DNA from: Nemania diffusa
Taxonomy: Eukaryota; Ascomycota; Sordariomycetes; Xylariales; Xylariaceae
Length of the DNA stretch: 64,000 bases
Assembly: GCA_038501195.1 (NCBI GenBank)
Contig: JBBPUQ010000004.1
Span: forward strand, 5,160,001 to 5,224,000
Reading direction: 5' to 3'
Shown here: one piece after another, positions 1 to 11,100 of the stretch
Layout: each line of letters begins with the position of its first letter
Numbering within the stretch: position 1 is the first letter of the stretch
Program-made: the position numbers and the translations under genes
The notes under the pieces: generated by a model
Databases searched by the model: none
What the model was told of the DNA's origin: nothing
What the model saw: the letters and a program-made list of their open reading frames with translations, nothing else

Positions 1-333
1 CTGGTGCAGAACGCCGGCGCGAGTCCTGTAAGGGTGCTTACAGAGCTGCGCGCTAAGCATGCAGAGGGCAAGAGTTCATGGGGCATCAATGGAGACACGG
101 GCACAATTGTAGATATGAAGGAATACGGTATCTGGGAACCAGAGGCTATTAAACTGCAGAGCATCAAGACCGCCATCGAGGTAAGTTCTTCGACCCACGA
201 CGTCAATATAACGAAGACAAGATACTGACATGAAGTTTAGGCTGCTTGTCTTTTGTTAAGAGTTGACGATATCTGCAGTGCAAAGTCGGCACAGCAAGCT
301 GGCGCAGCTGGACTCGGCGGCGGCGATGATTAA
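1..333 (+). CDS. CCT3: T-complex protein 1 subunit gamma (CCT3), 3' end
   Basis: This is the C-terminal end of a cytosolic group II chaperonin subunit, part of the eight-membered TRiC/CCT ring that folds actin, tubulin and other proteins with ATP. The window opens inside the gene. Exons are <1..180 and 241..333; the intron 181..240 has donor GTAAGT and acceptor TTTAG, and joining gives ...TAIE-AACLLLRVDDI, a C-terminal signature of CCT gamma. GINGDTGTIVDM and YGIWEPEAIK also match the gamma subunit rather than other CCT paralogues. The protein ends in a Gly/Asp-rich tail (GAAGLGGGDD), usual for the flexible C-termini that point into the ring cavity. The 5' part of the gene lies outside the window. 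Confidence 0.93.
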
Positions 334-649
334 ATGGCCCTATGCCGCTATCTAAAGAATGTGTTTTACAGACATGTTGAGGACATACCCCTGTACCAAC
401 AGCCGGCTTCTAAAACTTTGATGATAATAGGACACAACTAGATGGCTCTGTCGGGTTTCTGATACAATTAAATAAATATACTTGATGGTACAGATGTGAC
501 ATACTTTGCGGCTGTATTATTAGTTTCTACACGAGGCGGCCATAATTATCATGCTGAGTTCCTCTCAACTCACACGGCAGATGTTCAATCAATGCTGGGT
601 ATCTCGGCCTGCTCTATCACTCTACTCTCTCCCCTTCGTTGCTATCGCG
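334..649. other. Convergent intergenic region
   Basis: This is the space between the stop codon of the CCT gamma gene and the stop codon of the minus-strand PRKRIP1-like gene. It presumably holds both 3' untranslated regions. An AT-rich stretch (AATTAAATAAATATA near 466-480) could serve in 3' end formation. I see no gene. Confidence 0.5.
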
Positions 650-1315
650 TCAGTCATCCTCGATGAGTATACCCCTAGCTTCTTCCATCGGTTGATCGAC
701 TGCGTCCCGGGCGCCATCCTCACCAGTATCCCTGTCGCTCCTCGTGAGTTCTATCCTCGGCTTGACGCTATTCTGTGATGTCACGCGGCCAGCAGCGCCA
801 TTTCCCCCGGCGGCGTGTAGATTATTAGTATTGTTGTTGCTATTGCTGCTGTTGTTGTTGTTGTTGCCGGCATCGCCATTTTTAGCGCGCTCCCTCGCCT
901 TCCGCTTCTTGTCGCGCTTCTCGCGGTTGCGGCGGGTCTTGTCGTCGTCGCGGGAGCGGCGCTCGTCGTGGCCGCGGGCGAACTCGGCGTCGGCGGCCTC
1001 GCGGGCGACCTCGTCGTCCATGCGGCGCAGGCGCTCGTACTCGCGGCGGCGGGAGGCCTTGTAGACGTGGAACTCGCCGGAGCCGGCGCCGGCGCTGGAG
1101 CCCTGGACGTTGGTCACGATCTCGGGGGGCGCCGCAGCCAGGCGGGATACGGCGTCGTGGCGCGGCGCGGTGCGGATCTCCTGGTCCGGGCGCGCGAAGA
1201 GGGTGGAGAGGTCTGCGGCTTGGGAGGAGAGGGGGGTTAGGGCGCGCTTCTTTGTCGGGCGCTTGGAGCGCGGGTCGGCGGAGGTTGGGATGCTTTCGGG
1301 GCCTTCGCCGGACAT
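650..1315 (-). CDS. PRKRIP1 / DUF1168 family protein
   Basis: A 221-residue, highly charged protein of the PRKRIP1 (DUF1168) family; the animal member is a spliceosome-associated nuclear factor, so a role in pre-mRNA splicing is inferred. The family core lies about residues 79-145: a GEFHVYKASRRREYERL motif followed by a long Arg/Lys/Glu-rich helix (DKTRRNREKRDKKRKARERA). The N-terminal 75 residues are disordered. After the core comes an Asn/Ser run (about residues 150-170) coded by a GTT/GCT-type repeat, likely variable in length. I start it at the Met at 1315 (MSGEGPES); the frame stays open 88 codons further upstream, but that part is compositionally odd. There is no intron. The core is very GC-rich compared with its flanks. 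Confidence 0.8.
   Translation of the reverse strand: MSGEGPESIPTSADPRSKRPTKKRALTPLSSQAADLSTLFARPDQEIRTAPRHDAVSRLAAAPPEIVTNVQGSSAGAGSGEFHVYKASRRREYERLRRMDDEVAREAADAEFARGHDERRSRDDDKTRRNREKRDKKRKARERAKNGDAGNNNNNSSNSNNNTNNLHAAGGNGAAGRVTSQNSVKPRIELTRSDRDTGEDGARDAVDQPMEEARGILIEDD
810..868. repeat. TTG/CTG trinucleotide repeat inside coding region
   Basis: An imperfect run of GTT/GCT/ATT triplets codes for the Asn/Ser-rich stretch of the PRKRIP1-like protein on the minus strand. The unit keeps the reading frame, so length changes would alter only the linker. Confidence 0.75.
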
Positions 1316-1774
1316 GATTGTGGTGGGTTTTTGGGTTGAGGTATGAGGCGTGAGGCTCGGGGTGGAGGTGGGATGGGTGGGATAAGGGGGATGAGTGGTG
1401 GCGTAAGGCCGAGAGAAGGAGGAGGAGGCGGAGGCGTTCTTTGCTGACGACCGGTGTGTCAGAATGTGATAGCCTCGTGTCGTGGAATGTTTCGCAAGGC
1501 GATCAGCTGTGGAAACAAGGAGAAGATCAGTATCTGCAGTACCAGGCGACCAATTGGCGACCCGGAGTTGGCAGCACAATCAGGCAACACGATAAAATAA
1601 AGCAACGTGCTCTTCGGATCGACGGTGGCGCTAGTTGTTGTTGTTGCTGTTGCTGTTCATCATGTGCTTCTTTGGGCTTGTCTGTAAGTTATGGCGACGG
1701 CATCTCTGGAGATGAACCGACTAATAAAAAGTTGTTCTAGTGCACCTACACTGCCTCCCTCCTGGGATTACTGG

Positions 1775-1807
1775 TCTGGGCGGGCTCTGGGCGGGCTCTG
1801 GGCGGGC
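1775..1807 (+). repeat. Triple 11-bp G-rich tandem repeat
   Basis: Three perfect head-to-tail copies of TCTGGGCGGGC. The six GGG runs separated by one or four bases fit the pattern G3-N1..7 repeated at least four times, so the plus strand could fold into a G-quadruplex. It lies between two divergent genes, about 0.46 kb upstream of the PRKRIP1-like start and 0.74 kb upstream of the phosphatase start. Confidence 0.85.
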
Positions 1808-2301
1808 TCCCCCGCCCCCCACCGGCACCAAGTCATGCCTCGCTAGGCACCTGCGGTTAGGTACCTACAGGACCGTTGATGATCGGCCTCGGGCCAATCA
1901 GAGAGGGGCCCCTCGTAAGCAGTCGGGGGGTTGTGGCTGTAGTATGAGGTCACTACCTGACAGCGAGGGGCACCTGTGAAACAACCTCTGAGCGTTGTCG
2001 CCCAAGAAAAATAGCCAACACACCAACTCATCATTCAAAACTGCCTATTTCCTGTTCGAGCCATTCCAAGCTCGTTACGCACTCACTTATTGGCTCTTTT
2101 CTCCCCATGTGCCGTGTGGCGCGTTTCCGCTTGCCCGGATATCGCCGTTCGTCATACCCTAGACACCCTAGACACTCATATAATAGATTAGCCCGGTGCT
2201 ATATTATCGCTCCGTGCCACTGACAGCTACGTAGATCTAGATCTGGACCTAGACATCATTGCCCGCACTCGCTCGGCAGTCATTCTTTTTTTGACCCTCA
2301 T

Positions 2302-2334
<33 letters not shown>

Positions 2335-2351
2335 ATAGCAACAACAACAAC
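2302..2351 (+). repeat. CAG/CAA microsatellite in 5' leader
   Basis: A run of CAG and CAA triplets, broken by one TAG, about 200 bases before the start codon of the histidine phosphatase gene. Because of its position it is probably transcribed in the 5' untranslated leader. A CT repeat follows at 2367-2382. Confidence 0.8.
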
Positions 2352-2544
2352 TACAGTAACATTATTTCTCTCTCTCTCTCTCCGACCACACACGTCTCTA
2401 TTATATCGAAAGTAGAAACTACCAGCGAGCCCTTGTTTCCTTCGCTACGCTATTATTCTCGTTTGCTAAACAACGATCGCTGCAACGGTCGCTCAGATCA
2501 CACGTCACAGTCCAACTCGAAACCATTCTCTCTCCAAGCCAGCC

Positions 2545-4158
2545 ATGGGTCGCCCTAGACTCATAATCATCATTCGACATGGCCAGTCTGAAGGCAATAG
2601 TCAGTATCCCCGTAAAGCCCCGCCTCTACTGCTGGACTCTGACCAGAATACAGAAAACCGAGACATACATCAGACCATTCCCGACCACCGGGTGAAACTA
2701 ACCTCCGATGGCTGGGCACAGGCTCGCGAAGCTGGTCGTCGACTGCGAGCTATGCTTCGGCCTGACGATACGCTACAGTTCTACACCTCGCCCTACCGAA
2801 GAACGAGAGAGACGACGGAAGGCATCCTAGAAACTTTGACCTCGGACGACCCCGATCCTTCGCCCTTCAGACGATCTAACATGAAGATATACGAAGAGCC
2901 GCGCTTGCGCGAACAAGACTTTGGAAACTTCCAGCCCTGCAGTGACGAGATGGAGCGCATGTGGCAGGAACGTGCTGACTACGGACACTTCTTCTATCGC
3001 ATTCCCGACGGCGAGAGTGCCGCCGATGCTTATGACCGTGTCTCAGGTTTCAACGAAAGCTTATGGCGCCAGTTTGGCGAGCAAGACTTTGCGAGCGTGC
3101 TTGTGCTTGGTATGCTACCCTCCTTTTTCTACATGTGAATTACAATGCGTATCAGCGCTGCTCAACAAAGTCAGCCTACTTACATATTACAAGTAACGCA
3201 TGGTCTCATGTCTCGGGTATTCTTGATGAAGTGGTATCATTTCTCTGTCGAGTATTTCGAGGATCTGCGGAACGTGAACCACTGCGAGTTCTTGATCATG
3301 AAGCTCAAGAAGGACAGTGGGAAGTACATTCTGCAGAATAAACTACGGACTTGGTCTGAGCTGCGCCGCGAACGAGCTGCTCAAAAGGCCAAAGAAGCGA
3401 AGGAGCAGGGTGAAACTCCCGGCTCCAAAGACGCAGCCAAGTTGGATGCCGTTCCAGTGGCGCCACGAATATGGGGCGGCTGTCCCGAAGGTTGCACTCA
3501 CAGCAAGCACTTTAAAATCCGCAGAGATTTGCTCGAACTAAGGCAGCACGACGAGGCCAGCGCGAGCGCTGGTGTGGCGTCCAATGGTGCGGACAGCGGT
3601 AACAGTGCGACTCATGGTAACGGTACCGGCACCGTTGCTAGTCGAAGGACGCTTGGAAGGCGACAGTTGAACAACTCCGATGATGATTCGGACGACCCCC
3701 GTGGTGCGCATCCCCCTTCTATTGATATACTTAAGGCCCGCGAGGAGGTCGTTTCTTCCCCCGACGGAACCCCGTCGTTCATCACGATCGAGGATCGCCT
3801 TCGCCACAACCTGAGCACGCCTAACAAGACAACCTATCTCCACGTCGGTCGCGATTTCGGCGGCACCTATTCAGGCCACGCTAGTGAAGAGGACCTGTCT
3901 GAGAGTGATGCTCGGGAGCGGCTGGCGACCAAGGCAGCGAGGGTGAAGAACGGCGATCGCAGCTCCAGTAGTCTCAACGGCAGCCTGGCCAAGGATCCCG
4001 CCACTAACAAGTATTCCAGCCGCCACGCTCATGCTAATCGACTTGGCGATGCGCCCAGCAACTCGGATCAAGGTTCGGATGATGGCAGCTACGAAGCAGA
4101 GGAAGATCTGGACAAGGCCGAGCAAGTGGATAAGAGCGTGCTTGGCAGCGTGTTTTGA
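2545..4158 (+). CDS. Histidine phosphatase (phosphoglycerate mutase-like), Det1 type
   Basis: A histidine phosphatase superfamily enzyme, 509 residues, close in layout to the yeast Det1/YDR051C group. Exons are 2545..3109 and 3194..4158; the 84-base intron joins ...SVLVL-VTHGL, restoring the second catalytic His (H191). The RHG motif (RHGQSEGN) puts the phospho-accepting His at residue 12; the SPYRRTRET segment supplies the phosphate-binding Arg, and a REQDFGNFQ loop the acid residue. The conserved block KWYHFSVEYFEDLRNVNHCEF follows at about residue 200. After residue 230 the protein is Ser/Asp/Glu-rich and probably disordered, with likely phosphorylation sites (NNSDDDSDD, ASEEDLSESDAR). The substrate cannot be read from sequence; yeast Det1 has been linked to intracellular sterol transport. 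Confidence 0.88.
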
Positions 4159-6918
4159 ACGGGCGAGGGGAGGAGGAGCCGCTTTGAAATCTAAAATTGC
4201 TATCTAAGTAGCAAACCTCGCGTGTGTTTTAGAGTAGTGTGCCCTGGCTAGATATACCCCTTGAGAATGAATATTATGATGATGACAGATCTTTGAGTCT
4301 AGTCTAGCTTGCAATATGTGTCTGCATGATTTGAGTGAAATGTGTATTCGCCAGTCATTGCCTTTGTCTTGAATATTTTTTCAGGTTTAGAGGATGGTTG
4401 TGAGACGATATAGGTTATTTTATGCGCTTATTGAATCGTGGTGTGATTCAAGATCACATGTTACTTCAATAATAAGTAGTCTCGTGTTTCTTAGTCGGTC
4501 TTACTTGATACGAGCAAACTACATGTTATAGATAATCGTCTCAAAATTATGACTATTCTTGATAATATACCCCCTATAGAACCAATACGACGCGAAATAT
4601 AGTGAAAGCAAATGCATATTAGCGGTATATTCAGCTATTAATCGTGCGGGCGTGGTGTGGTGGATGTGTTATATAACCACATAGGAATATGATACACTTT
4701 GCACGCCCCATCCAGAGAGATAATACACTCACCATCGACCTTGAACTAAGTAGGTCATATACTGCGATCCATTTCATTTGTGTAATACATATATGGCGAT
4801 AGTTTATACGTAAATAGGTATCTGCCTGTCGTAAGACTAGATTGTTTGTTGTCTCGTAGGGTCAGCTGCATCAATTGCCGGGTAGGGTTTCCCGAGCCTG
4901 AGGTTAGGTCTTAGCTTTTAAGTCGGTAATTTGTGGTCAACGCAATTAGAGGAACCGTTCTGATTATCTAGGTCTGCATTGTTCTGTATGTTTCGGATTA
5001 GGTAGTGGAATAATGAGATGTCGTTAAAGTTCGTCATGATTAAACAATATACACCCGCGATACTCGCACTGGTAGCTCTTAGTTGGTAGGGTCATTTGTT
5101 AATACGATCACCTAATTCTAATGTCTTCGCATTAGATTTTGGTATCGCTACAATCATCTGAGTCCATATAATACACATGTCTATATATAAACACATAAGT
5201 ACGTATAATAAGAGTGCGTTGCTAAGGGACTATATGGTTGAGTATTTAGTGCTGTAATGATTACACATAGAGAGAAAGCAAATGCTATCTTGCTGAAGTT
5301 TAGGAACCATAAGACTCGGTTATACGTTATGACCATCTTAACCTTCGGTAAGCGAAAGAGACGAATGGTCAAGTTGGCTGAATGTTTACCGCGCAGCAGC
5401 TGAGAACAATTAATGATATTGATTGTACTTGAAGCTCATGAGACATATTTAAATAAGCATGCTATAAGTAGTTGCACTGGGCTAATTATGTGCAAACCGA
5501 TAATTACTACGTCTAGTGTCTGCTCAGCATCCACCACTCACCCAAGACAGGTCGGAGCTATCTAAGTGCTTACCACTTGGTTAACGGTATGATGCCGGTG
5601 CAGTGTTTAGACAAGTCGGTAATTACATATAATAAGGAGTACAAGCGGTAAACAGATTGCATGATCCTGTGTTGTTCAAACTGCAGACTGAAAAGAGAAC
5701 GGCTGATGTTAGATCTAGGAAACTCGTACCTAGGACTTGAGCAATAAGGGTTAATATCCACTTACCATTCTTACTCGTCTTCCATTCTCCGCGGCAGGAT
5801 TTGCTTCATCCATATACAGTAAGTAGTCATGCAAATGCGTACATTCCTTCTCTGAACGCAAAGCTTGTATTTACTTCATAACATCGTTCTTGAATCCAAG
5901 TCCCAAGGGTGCTGAATTGACGCAGGGTCGATAACTACTAGTAACCAGCGAATCCTCGGTGCTATATGTTTTACCTTTGTTTTAGCCGTTGCTTCTCAAT
6001 GCCGGTGGCAGTGGTCTGGCTATATATTCTACACTACGCAAGGTGCTGACGGGCTCGGACTACATGCTGGCGCCATAGCAGTCCGGCGGAGGTCTCGGCC
6101 GCACTAGGGGAGGCGGGAGGATTCGAGGCTGGACGAATGGATGATCTTCGTATAACTCAGGCTAAGGTAAGGGTCCCTTGTTCCTTGTAAGTAAGCCTGG
6201 CAAAGTGCGAATTTCGTTCGCTCTCTAGTGGCTGGGCTGGAGGAGCAGCAACTGGAATTCGAAGTAAGACGACAACGCTGATTACCACATACGTAGGACT
6301 TGGTACCTTCTCGTGGTATTTTCGGACTCGGGTCGGTAATGGTGATGATGACATAATGTAGCTATCTCTGTACGTGCGGATGGCAAAGTGTTCGGGTTTA
6401 GATAGGGCACGCAGAATCTGATATTCCGGATTTGGATATAGGTGGCCTGGTATATAGCTGAAGATATCAGTAGTACGTATTTGGCTAGACAGCATCTAGA
6501 TAAACGTTGCCAGAGGTCATGCACATCACACCCATGCACCTACCTACGCGTGAGTATGCATGCATGACATCTAACCTTATCGACAGACGCGTCCGTCTTA
6601 GTGAGAAAATATCGACTACTAAGCTTTGGGGTGCATGGAAGAACGTTGGACGACGAGCAAATGCTATTCATTAACGGTAAAAGTCTTAATTCTTATTTCT
6701 TAAATTCGTGGCGGACATCACAACACTCTTGTGTGTTTATATCCAATGGCCCGTCAGCTACGTAACCCGGTGGCCGATTCATCCCGGCCTCCAAACCCGT
6801 CTCCCGTGTGAAAAAAATATATAGCCCCAATCCATACTCCTAAATACGCCTATATCTCGAATGTGACAAACGTTTTATAAAAAGCAAAAAATCTTGTTCA
6901 CCCCCCTTTTAAAAACCT
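4159..6918. other. Gene-poor AT-rich interval
   Basis: About 2.8 kb with no reading frame that looks like a protein. It is AT-rich with many short TATA-like words and a few TAGGTA/TACCTA words. Small reading frames at 5181-5372, 5570-5761 and 6157-6495 lack any family motif or sensible composition. It holds the 3' ends of the flanking convergent genes. Confidence 0.5.
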
Positions 6919-8157
6919 TTACATGACTGTACAACTACTGCTCGCAGCGGCTTTGGGCCCGGGCAGCGACTCGACGAGCTCGAGGACCTTGTGGTCGTCG
7001 ATGGCGGTGGCGTAGCGCGTGGCCATGGCGTGCACGCAGTCGCGCGGCTGCATCTCGTAGGGGCACATGATCCAGCCGATGCCGGCGAGGAAGGACTTGC
7101 GGTACTCGGTGCGGACGTCCTCGTCGGAGCTCAGCAGGCCCTTGGCGCCGCCGTGCTTGGCCAGCGTGGCGAGGTAGTGGTCGACGATTTCCCACTCGTG
7201 GGCGCGGCGGTCGTCGACGGTGAGGGCGCCGGCGACGAAGTAGGACACGTCGTGGAAGGCCGAGCCGATGTGGATCATCTGCCAGTCGAGGAAGCGCGGC
7301 GCGCCCGCCTCGAGGTAGGCGTTGCCGACGTGGGCGTCGCCGTGCAGCAGGCACTGGAACTTGGGGTTGCGCGAGTCGTAGTGCTTCTTGAGCACAGCCG
7401 TCACGCGCGCCTGGTCGCGCAGGTAGGCGTGCACGGCCGGGCGGTCGGGCCCGCTGACGACGGCGTCGTAGGTCTGCATGAGCGTCAGCAGCGCCTGGTC
7501 GTAGTCCGAGGTCAGCCAGGGGTAGTCGGCCGGGCGCACGCCCCAGGTCTTGGCGTGCAGCACGGCGAGCTGCTCGACGCCCGCGCGCACGCGGTCGACG
7601 GGCCAGGTCGCGACGGGGCTGCCGAACTGGCAGCCGCGCGAGGCCAGGTCCTCCATGACCACGATGCCCTGCGTCGGCGTGTGGCCGGCCCACCAGGCCG
7701 TGGGCAGGTCCATGTCGCTGAGCAGCGGCGCGATGCGGTTGAAGAACTCGACCTCGCGCTGGTAGATCATGACGATCCAGGGCATCTGCTGGATGAAGGC
7801 CGGGTTGAAGCCGCCCTTGATGCACATGCGCCGCTCGCCGTCGGCCGTCTTGGCCGTCACGTACAGCTTCGTGGCCGTGCCCGGCAGCTCGTTTGTGCGG
7901 TGCAGCGACTTGACCTCGAGGCCGAGTACCGACGACAGCCACTCTTTCGTGATCTCTTCGGGGACGGCGGGGAGCTTGGTAGGGTAGATGGATTTGAAGT
8001 TCTGGCCAGGGCCGCCGGTGAGCCTGTTGTTGAACGAGGGCGCCTCCATGCTGTGCGTGGAAGGGCGCTGCTGCACGATCACATCGGACATCCCAGCCAT
8101 CTTTTCATTTGTGGAGACGGGGGTATCGAACAAGAAGTGGAAGCACGTTAAGGGCAT
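6919..8157 (-). CDS. Ecdysteroid/choline-kinase-like phosphotransferase with C-terminal CaaX box
   Basis: A 412-residue kinase-like enzyme of the aminoglycoside phosphotransferase/EcKinase (CHK-like) superfamily, which phosphorylates small alcohols. The catalytic loop is HGDAHVGN (H272, D274, N279) and the metal-binding Asp is in FLDWQ (D291). Upstream are a nucleotide-lobe Lys (MCIKGG) and an IVVMEDL hinge. The substrate is unknown; animal members act on steroids, but many fungal copies have no known role. The last four residues are CTVM, a good farnesylation signal, preceded by a Ser/Ala linker. A start at Met20 (8100, MAGMSDV) is a fair alternative. The gene has no intron and is far richer in G and C than its flanks. 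A 386-codon frame lies antisense to it, as expected from GC-biased third positions. Confidence 0.82.
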   Translation of the reverse strand: MPLTCFHFLFDTPVSTNEKMAGMSDVIVQQRPSTHSMEAPSFNNRLTGGPGQNFKSIYPTKLPAVPEEITKEWLSSVLGLEVKSLHRTNELPGTATKLYVTAKTADGERRMCIKGGFNPAFIQQMPWIVMIYQREVEFFNRIAPLLSDMDLPTAWWAGHTPTQGIVVMEDLASRGCQFGSPVATWPVDRVRAGVEQLAVLHAKTWGVRPADYPWLTSDYDQALLTLMQTYDAVVSGPDRPAVHAYLRDQARVTAVLKKHYDSRNPKFQCLLHGDAHVGNAYLEAGAPRFLDWQMIHIGSAFHDVSYFVAGALTVDDRRAHEWEIVDHYLATLAKHGGAKGLLSSDEDVRTEYRKSFLAGIGWIMCPYEMQPRDCVHAMATRYATAIDDHKVLELVESLPGPKAAASSSCTVM

Positions 8158-11100
8158 CTCGATTTATGGGAGAGAGGTTGACGTAGTACGTATACGTGTA
8201 AGTGTAACGTATATGTGTGCGGGTATGTGTAAGAGAACTCTACCCAAGGTATGTATGTAGATAGGTACTCTGTACCAGCAACTAATAGATAGGTATTAGA
8301 TGGCGTGTGGGTATGGAAGAGAAAGAGAAAGAGGAAGAGGAAGAATGAAGAATGAATGGGTATAAAGATCGATAGTTAGTGAGTAAGTAAGTGAGTGAGT
8401 GAACTGGATACCACAAAGCAAGGGGGACTCGCGATCTCGACTGGCAGGCCGACCTTACCTTTAAACCATTTGGCTTCCTCTCCCTTTTTAGCTTCTTGTC
8501 TCTCCCAGGGAGCTGGTTACTGTTGGACCGCGCGCATGGCAAGGCGGGGTTTTCCACGCGCGCACCCCCCCTTCTTCTTCTGCTCCTCCACCTCCTCCTC
8601 CACCTCTCTCCTTCAACTAAGATTGCCAGCCTCCTGCAGGAAATAATACATGCCAATGCACCTAATACATAGTACAGACGTCTGTACTACCTACCTATCT
8701 ACCTATGCGTACATACCCATAGAGAGTGGCCGGTATGTATGGCCTGTACGTAATGTATGTATGTGTGTATGTAAGTATGTAAGTACTCAACTGGGGATCA
8801 GGCGGTGTAGATCGTACCCAGCCTTATCTGGAACCCTTGAAACAATGAAGCAACATACAGTAAAAAGAAGCAATAGTGTAAAGAAAGACACGCGGGCCGG
8901 GCCACAAGTAGTTGGTAAGATTAACATTCGTTGCTACATTGTACATAACCCGTTGGTCTTACGCATAGTCTATTGCATCCTGGACATATCATGAGACATA
9001 ATTCCCTGGGATGAACCCTCTTAGCGCGATGCTAATTGCCGGCCCGCGTCTGATAGTATATACCTAACTGTAGTGTAGCCATAGAGCTATCGACAGATAG
9101 ACGTGTAGTGTAATTGTAACGTAGTACCTTATGCCTTCTTTTGATTTAGATGTACACACACGCGTATAACATATACTACACAAGGAACTTATCCCTTTCT
9201 TGGCGTACCTCTCTTGGATTTAGTGCACTTAAGGTTTTACTAGGAACTCTGGACCCTTGTCTGACCTATCCCTTTTTTGATTCAGATTCGTCCACATAAC
9301 CTCCCAACACTAGACGGAAAACGTCTTTGCTTTGCCTATCACTCTTGACGTCAGGTTTGACTTACACGTGGAACTCGTCATTGCTAACTATAACTAGAAT
9401 GTTTACGAGTTTACGAGCAGGTAGACCATTACCCCTAGAGTGCGCATATCTATACATGCTCTATATGCGTGGGTAACATATAATAGGGATTTTCTCGTCC
9501 GAAATAAGACAAGGGGTGGCAAGCTGGTTCGCGTCGAGCTAACACATCTGATCCACGGTTCTAGTCCCTTCAGCTAGCGACCCCGCATGCGTTGCGCGCC
9601 CAGATAGGAAGCGATGACAGTTTCGAGGCAGAGGAGTCGGTGGCTTTTTGGGTAACCTCCGGCCTGCCATGCCTACTTGAGCATCAGGTGTGTGGCAAGG
9701 TGTGCTGAAACAGAACTGTGATCCTGAGACTGGCCATATTAGACACACTAGTGAATGTATGCGAATCATTATTGTCTTGTCGACTATGCGTCTGTATCAG
9801 AGCATCGAAACGATCGAGATTATTCTTGGTGTTTAGTAATTTTGCAGGGTAGCCTTCATTACAATCGCGGCCTCTGATTGGCTGGTAATTGTAATTGTAT
9901 GTAGGGTATTTTGTACACTACAGAAGGGGGTCAGCCATACTTGTCGAAGTGGCCTCATATGTCACACTAATAACGTCGCCTGCTAACCGGATGTGTGGAT
10001 GGATGGGTTGACGGTCGAAACCATTTGACAGGGAGTTCAGCAAAGGCATAAAAACTACCAAGGTTGTGGCGATTGGGGAGTTGCAATCAATTTGCTTCGA
10101 GAGCGTCAGCCGGACCTCGGGATATTACTTGTCAGATGGTGTAATGTAAACCTTGACAGGTCGGCTCGCTGTACTATGCAGGAGGTATGTATGTAGGTAT
10201 GTACGTACGTACGATGCCTGGCTGGCAGCTAAATTACAGAATACAGAAGACGAGCAGTCTATGAGAATGAGTAAGTAGATAGATTTCATCGATCGATCTA
10301 TCTGACAGCGTCGAAGGTTAGTAGTGTTGTATGTACATACATACAAACACCAAACACTCACTCTCCTATTCGATCCCAGATAGCTCCCAGATATGCAGCT
10401 ATAGTCTATCGTTATACCAACGTCGTAATGTCCGTACAGTAGCGAGGGTGGTATAGGTAAGCAAGGTACGCAGTGAATGAGGGGGTCCGGCTGGGAAAAT
10501 TGCTGAAATAGGGCATGTTCGTCGCAAGATACGGATCGATATGGGGACGATCGCTTATCATTGTAACCCTACCTAACGGAGTTGGAACTAGGGTTGCAAA
10601 CCGGGTAAGCATGGCGGCCAAGATTTCATTCTTTCGACTTAGTAGAAATCAAGCCATTATAATGCCGATGAAACGAAGGACACGCTAGGGATGAGGGTAA
10701 AGAGGGGTTGGATGGCCGATGCTCTGTAGGTAGCTTACTAAATACCAGGCTGGTCTGTTTGCCAGTTGGCGAAAAGATGACAGGTAAATATACTGAGATA
10801 TGATGGCATACTCTGTATTAAGTATGAGATCTCTCGGTTCGCAGAAAGAGAACCAGCTACACTTCAGGTAAGCTACGGAACATTAGTAGAAGACAGCGGG
10901 AACCATTCAGCTTATATTTATGTGTGGCTACGGCGTGGAAAGGCGGACAGAAGACGAAGAAGCTATCGCAAGACTACTGTGTTACTGCAGTAGCTGGTTT
11001 GATTGGAGCTGACCAGAACCAGACACACACTGGAGCTGTGTCTGTCTGGTAGAGCCTACGAATGCGTAATATGATATAGGCAAGTATATTGTACGTACAG

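Larger units (their letters stand above)
1316..2544. promoter_or_regulatory. Divergent promoter region between PRKRIP1-like and Det1-like genes
   Basis: About 1.2 kb separate the two divergent start codons, so it must carry both promoters. It contains a TTG/CTG run at 1634-1657, a G-rich triple repeat at 1775-1807, a CAG/CAA run at 2302-2351 and a CT tract at 2367-2382 shortly before the phosphatase start. CT-rich tracts near the transcription start are common in filamentous fungal promoters. I see no convincing extra gene; the small reading frames at 1441-1979 look like chance. Confidence 0.5.

Noticed and set aside
6935..7942. 335-codon minus-strand frame overlapping the kinase gene
   Set aside because: It is the shifted frame of the same gene, Arg/Ala/Pro-rich low-complexity translation.
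6991..8151. 386-codon open frame on the plus strand
   Set aside because: It is exactly antisense to the phosphotransferase gene, is rich in Arg/Val/Gly/His from GC-biased codons, and has no motif.
8683..8786. Regular short repeats considered as a CRISPR-like array
   Set aside because: Units are 4 bases long without spacers, simple microsatellites in a eukaryotic genome.
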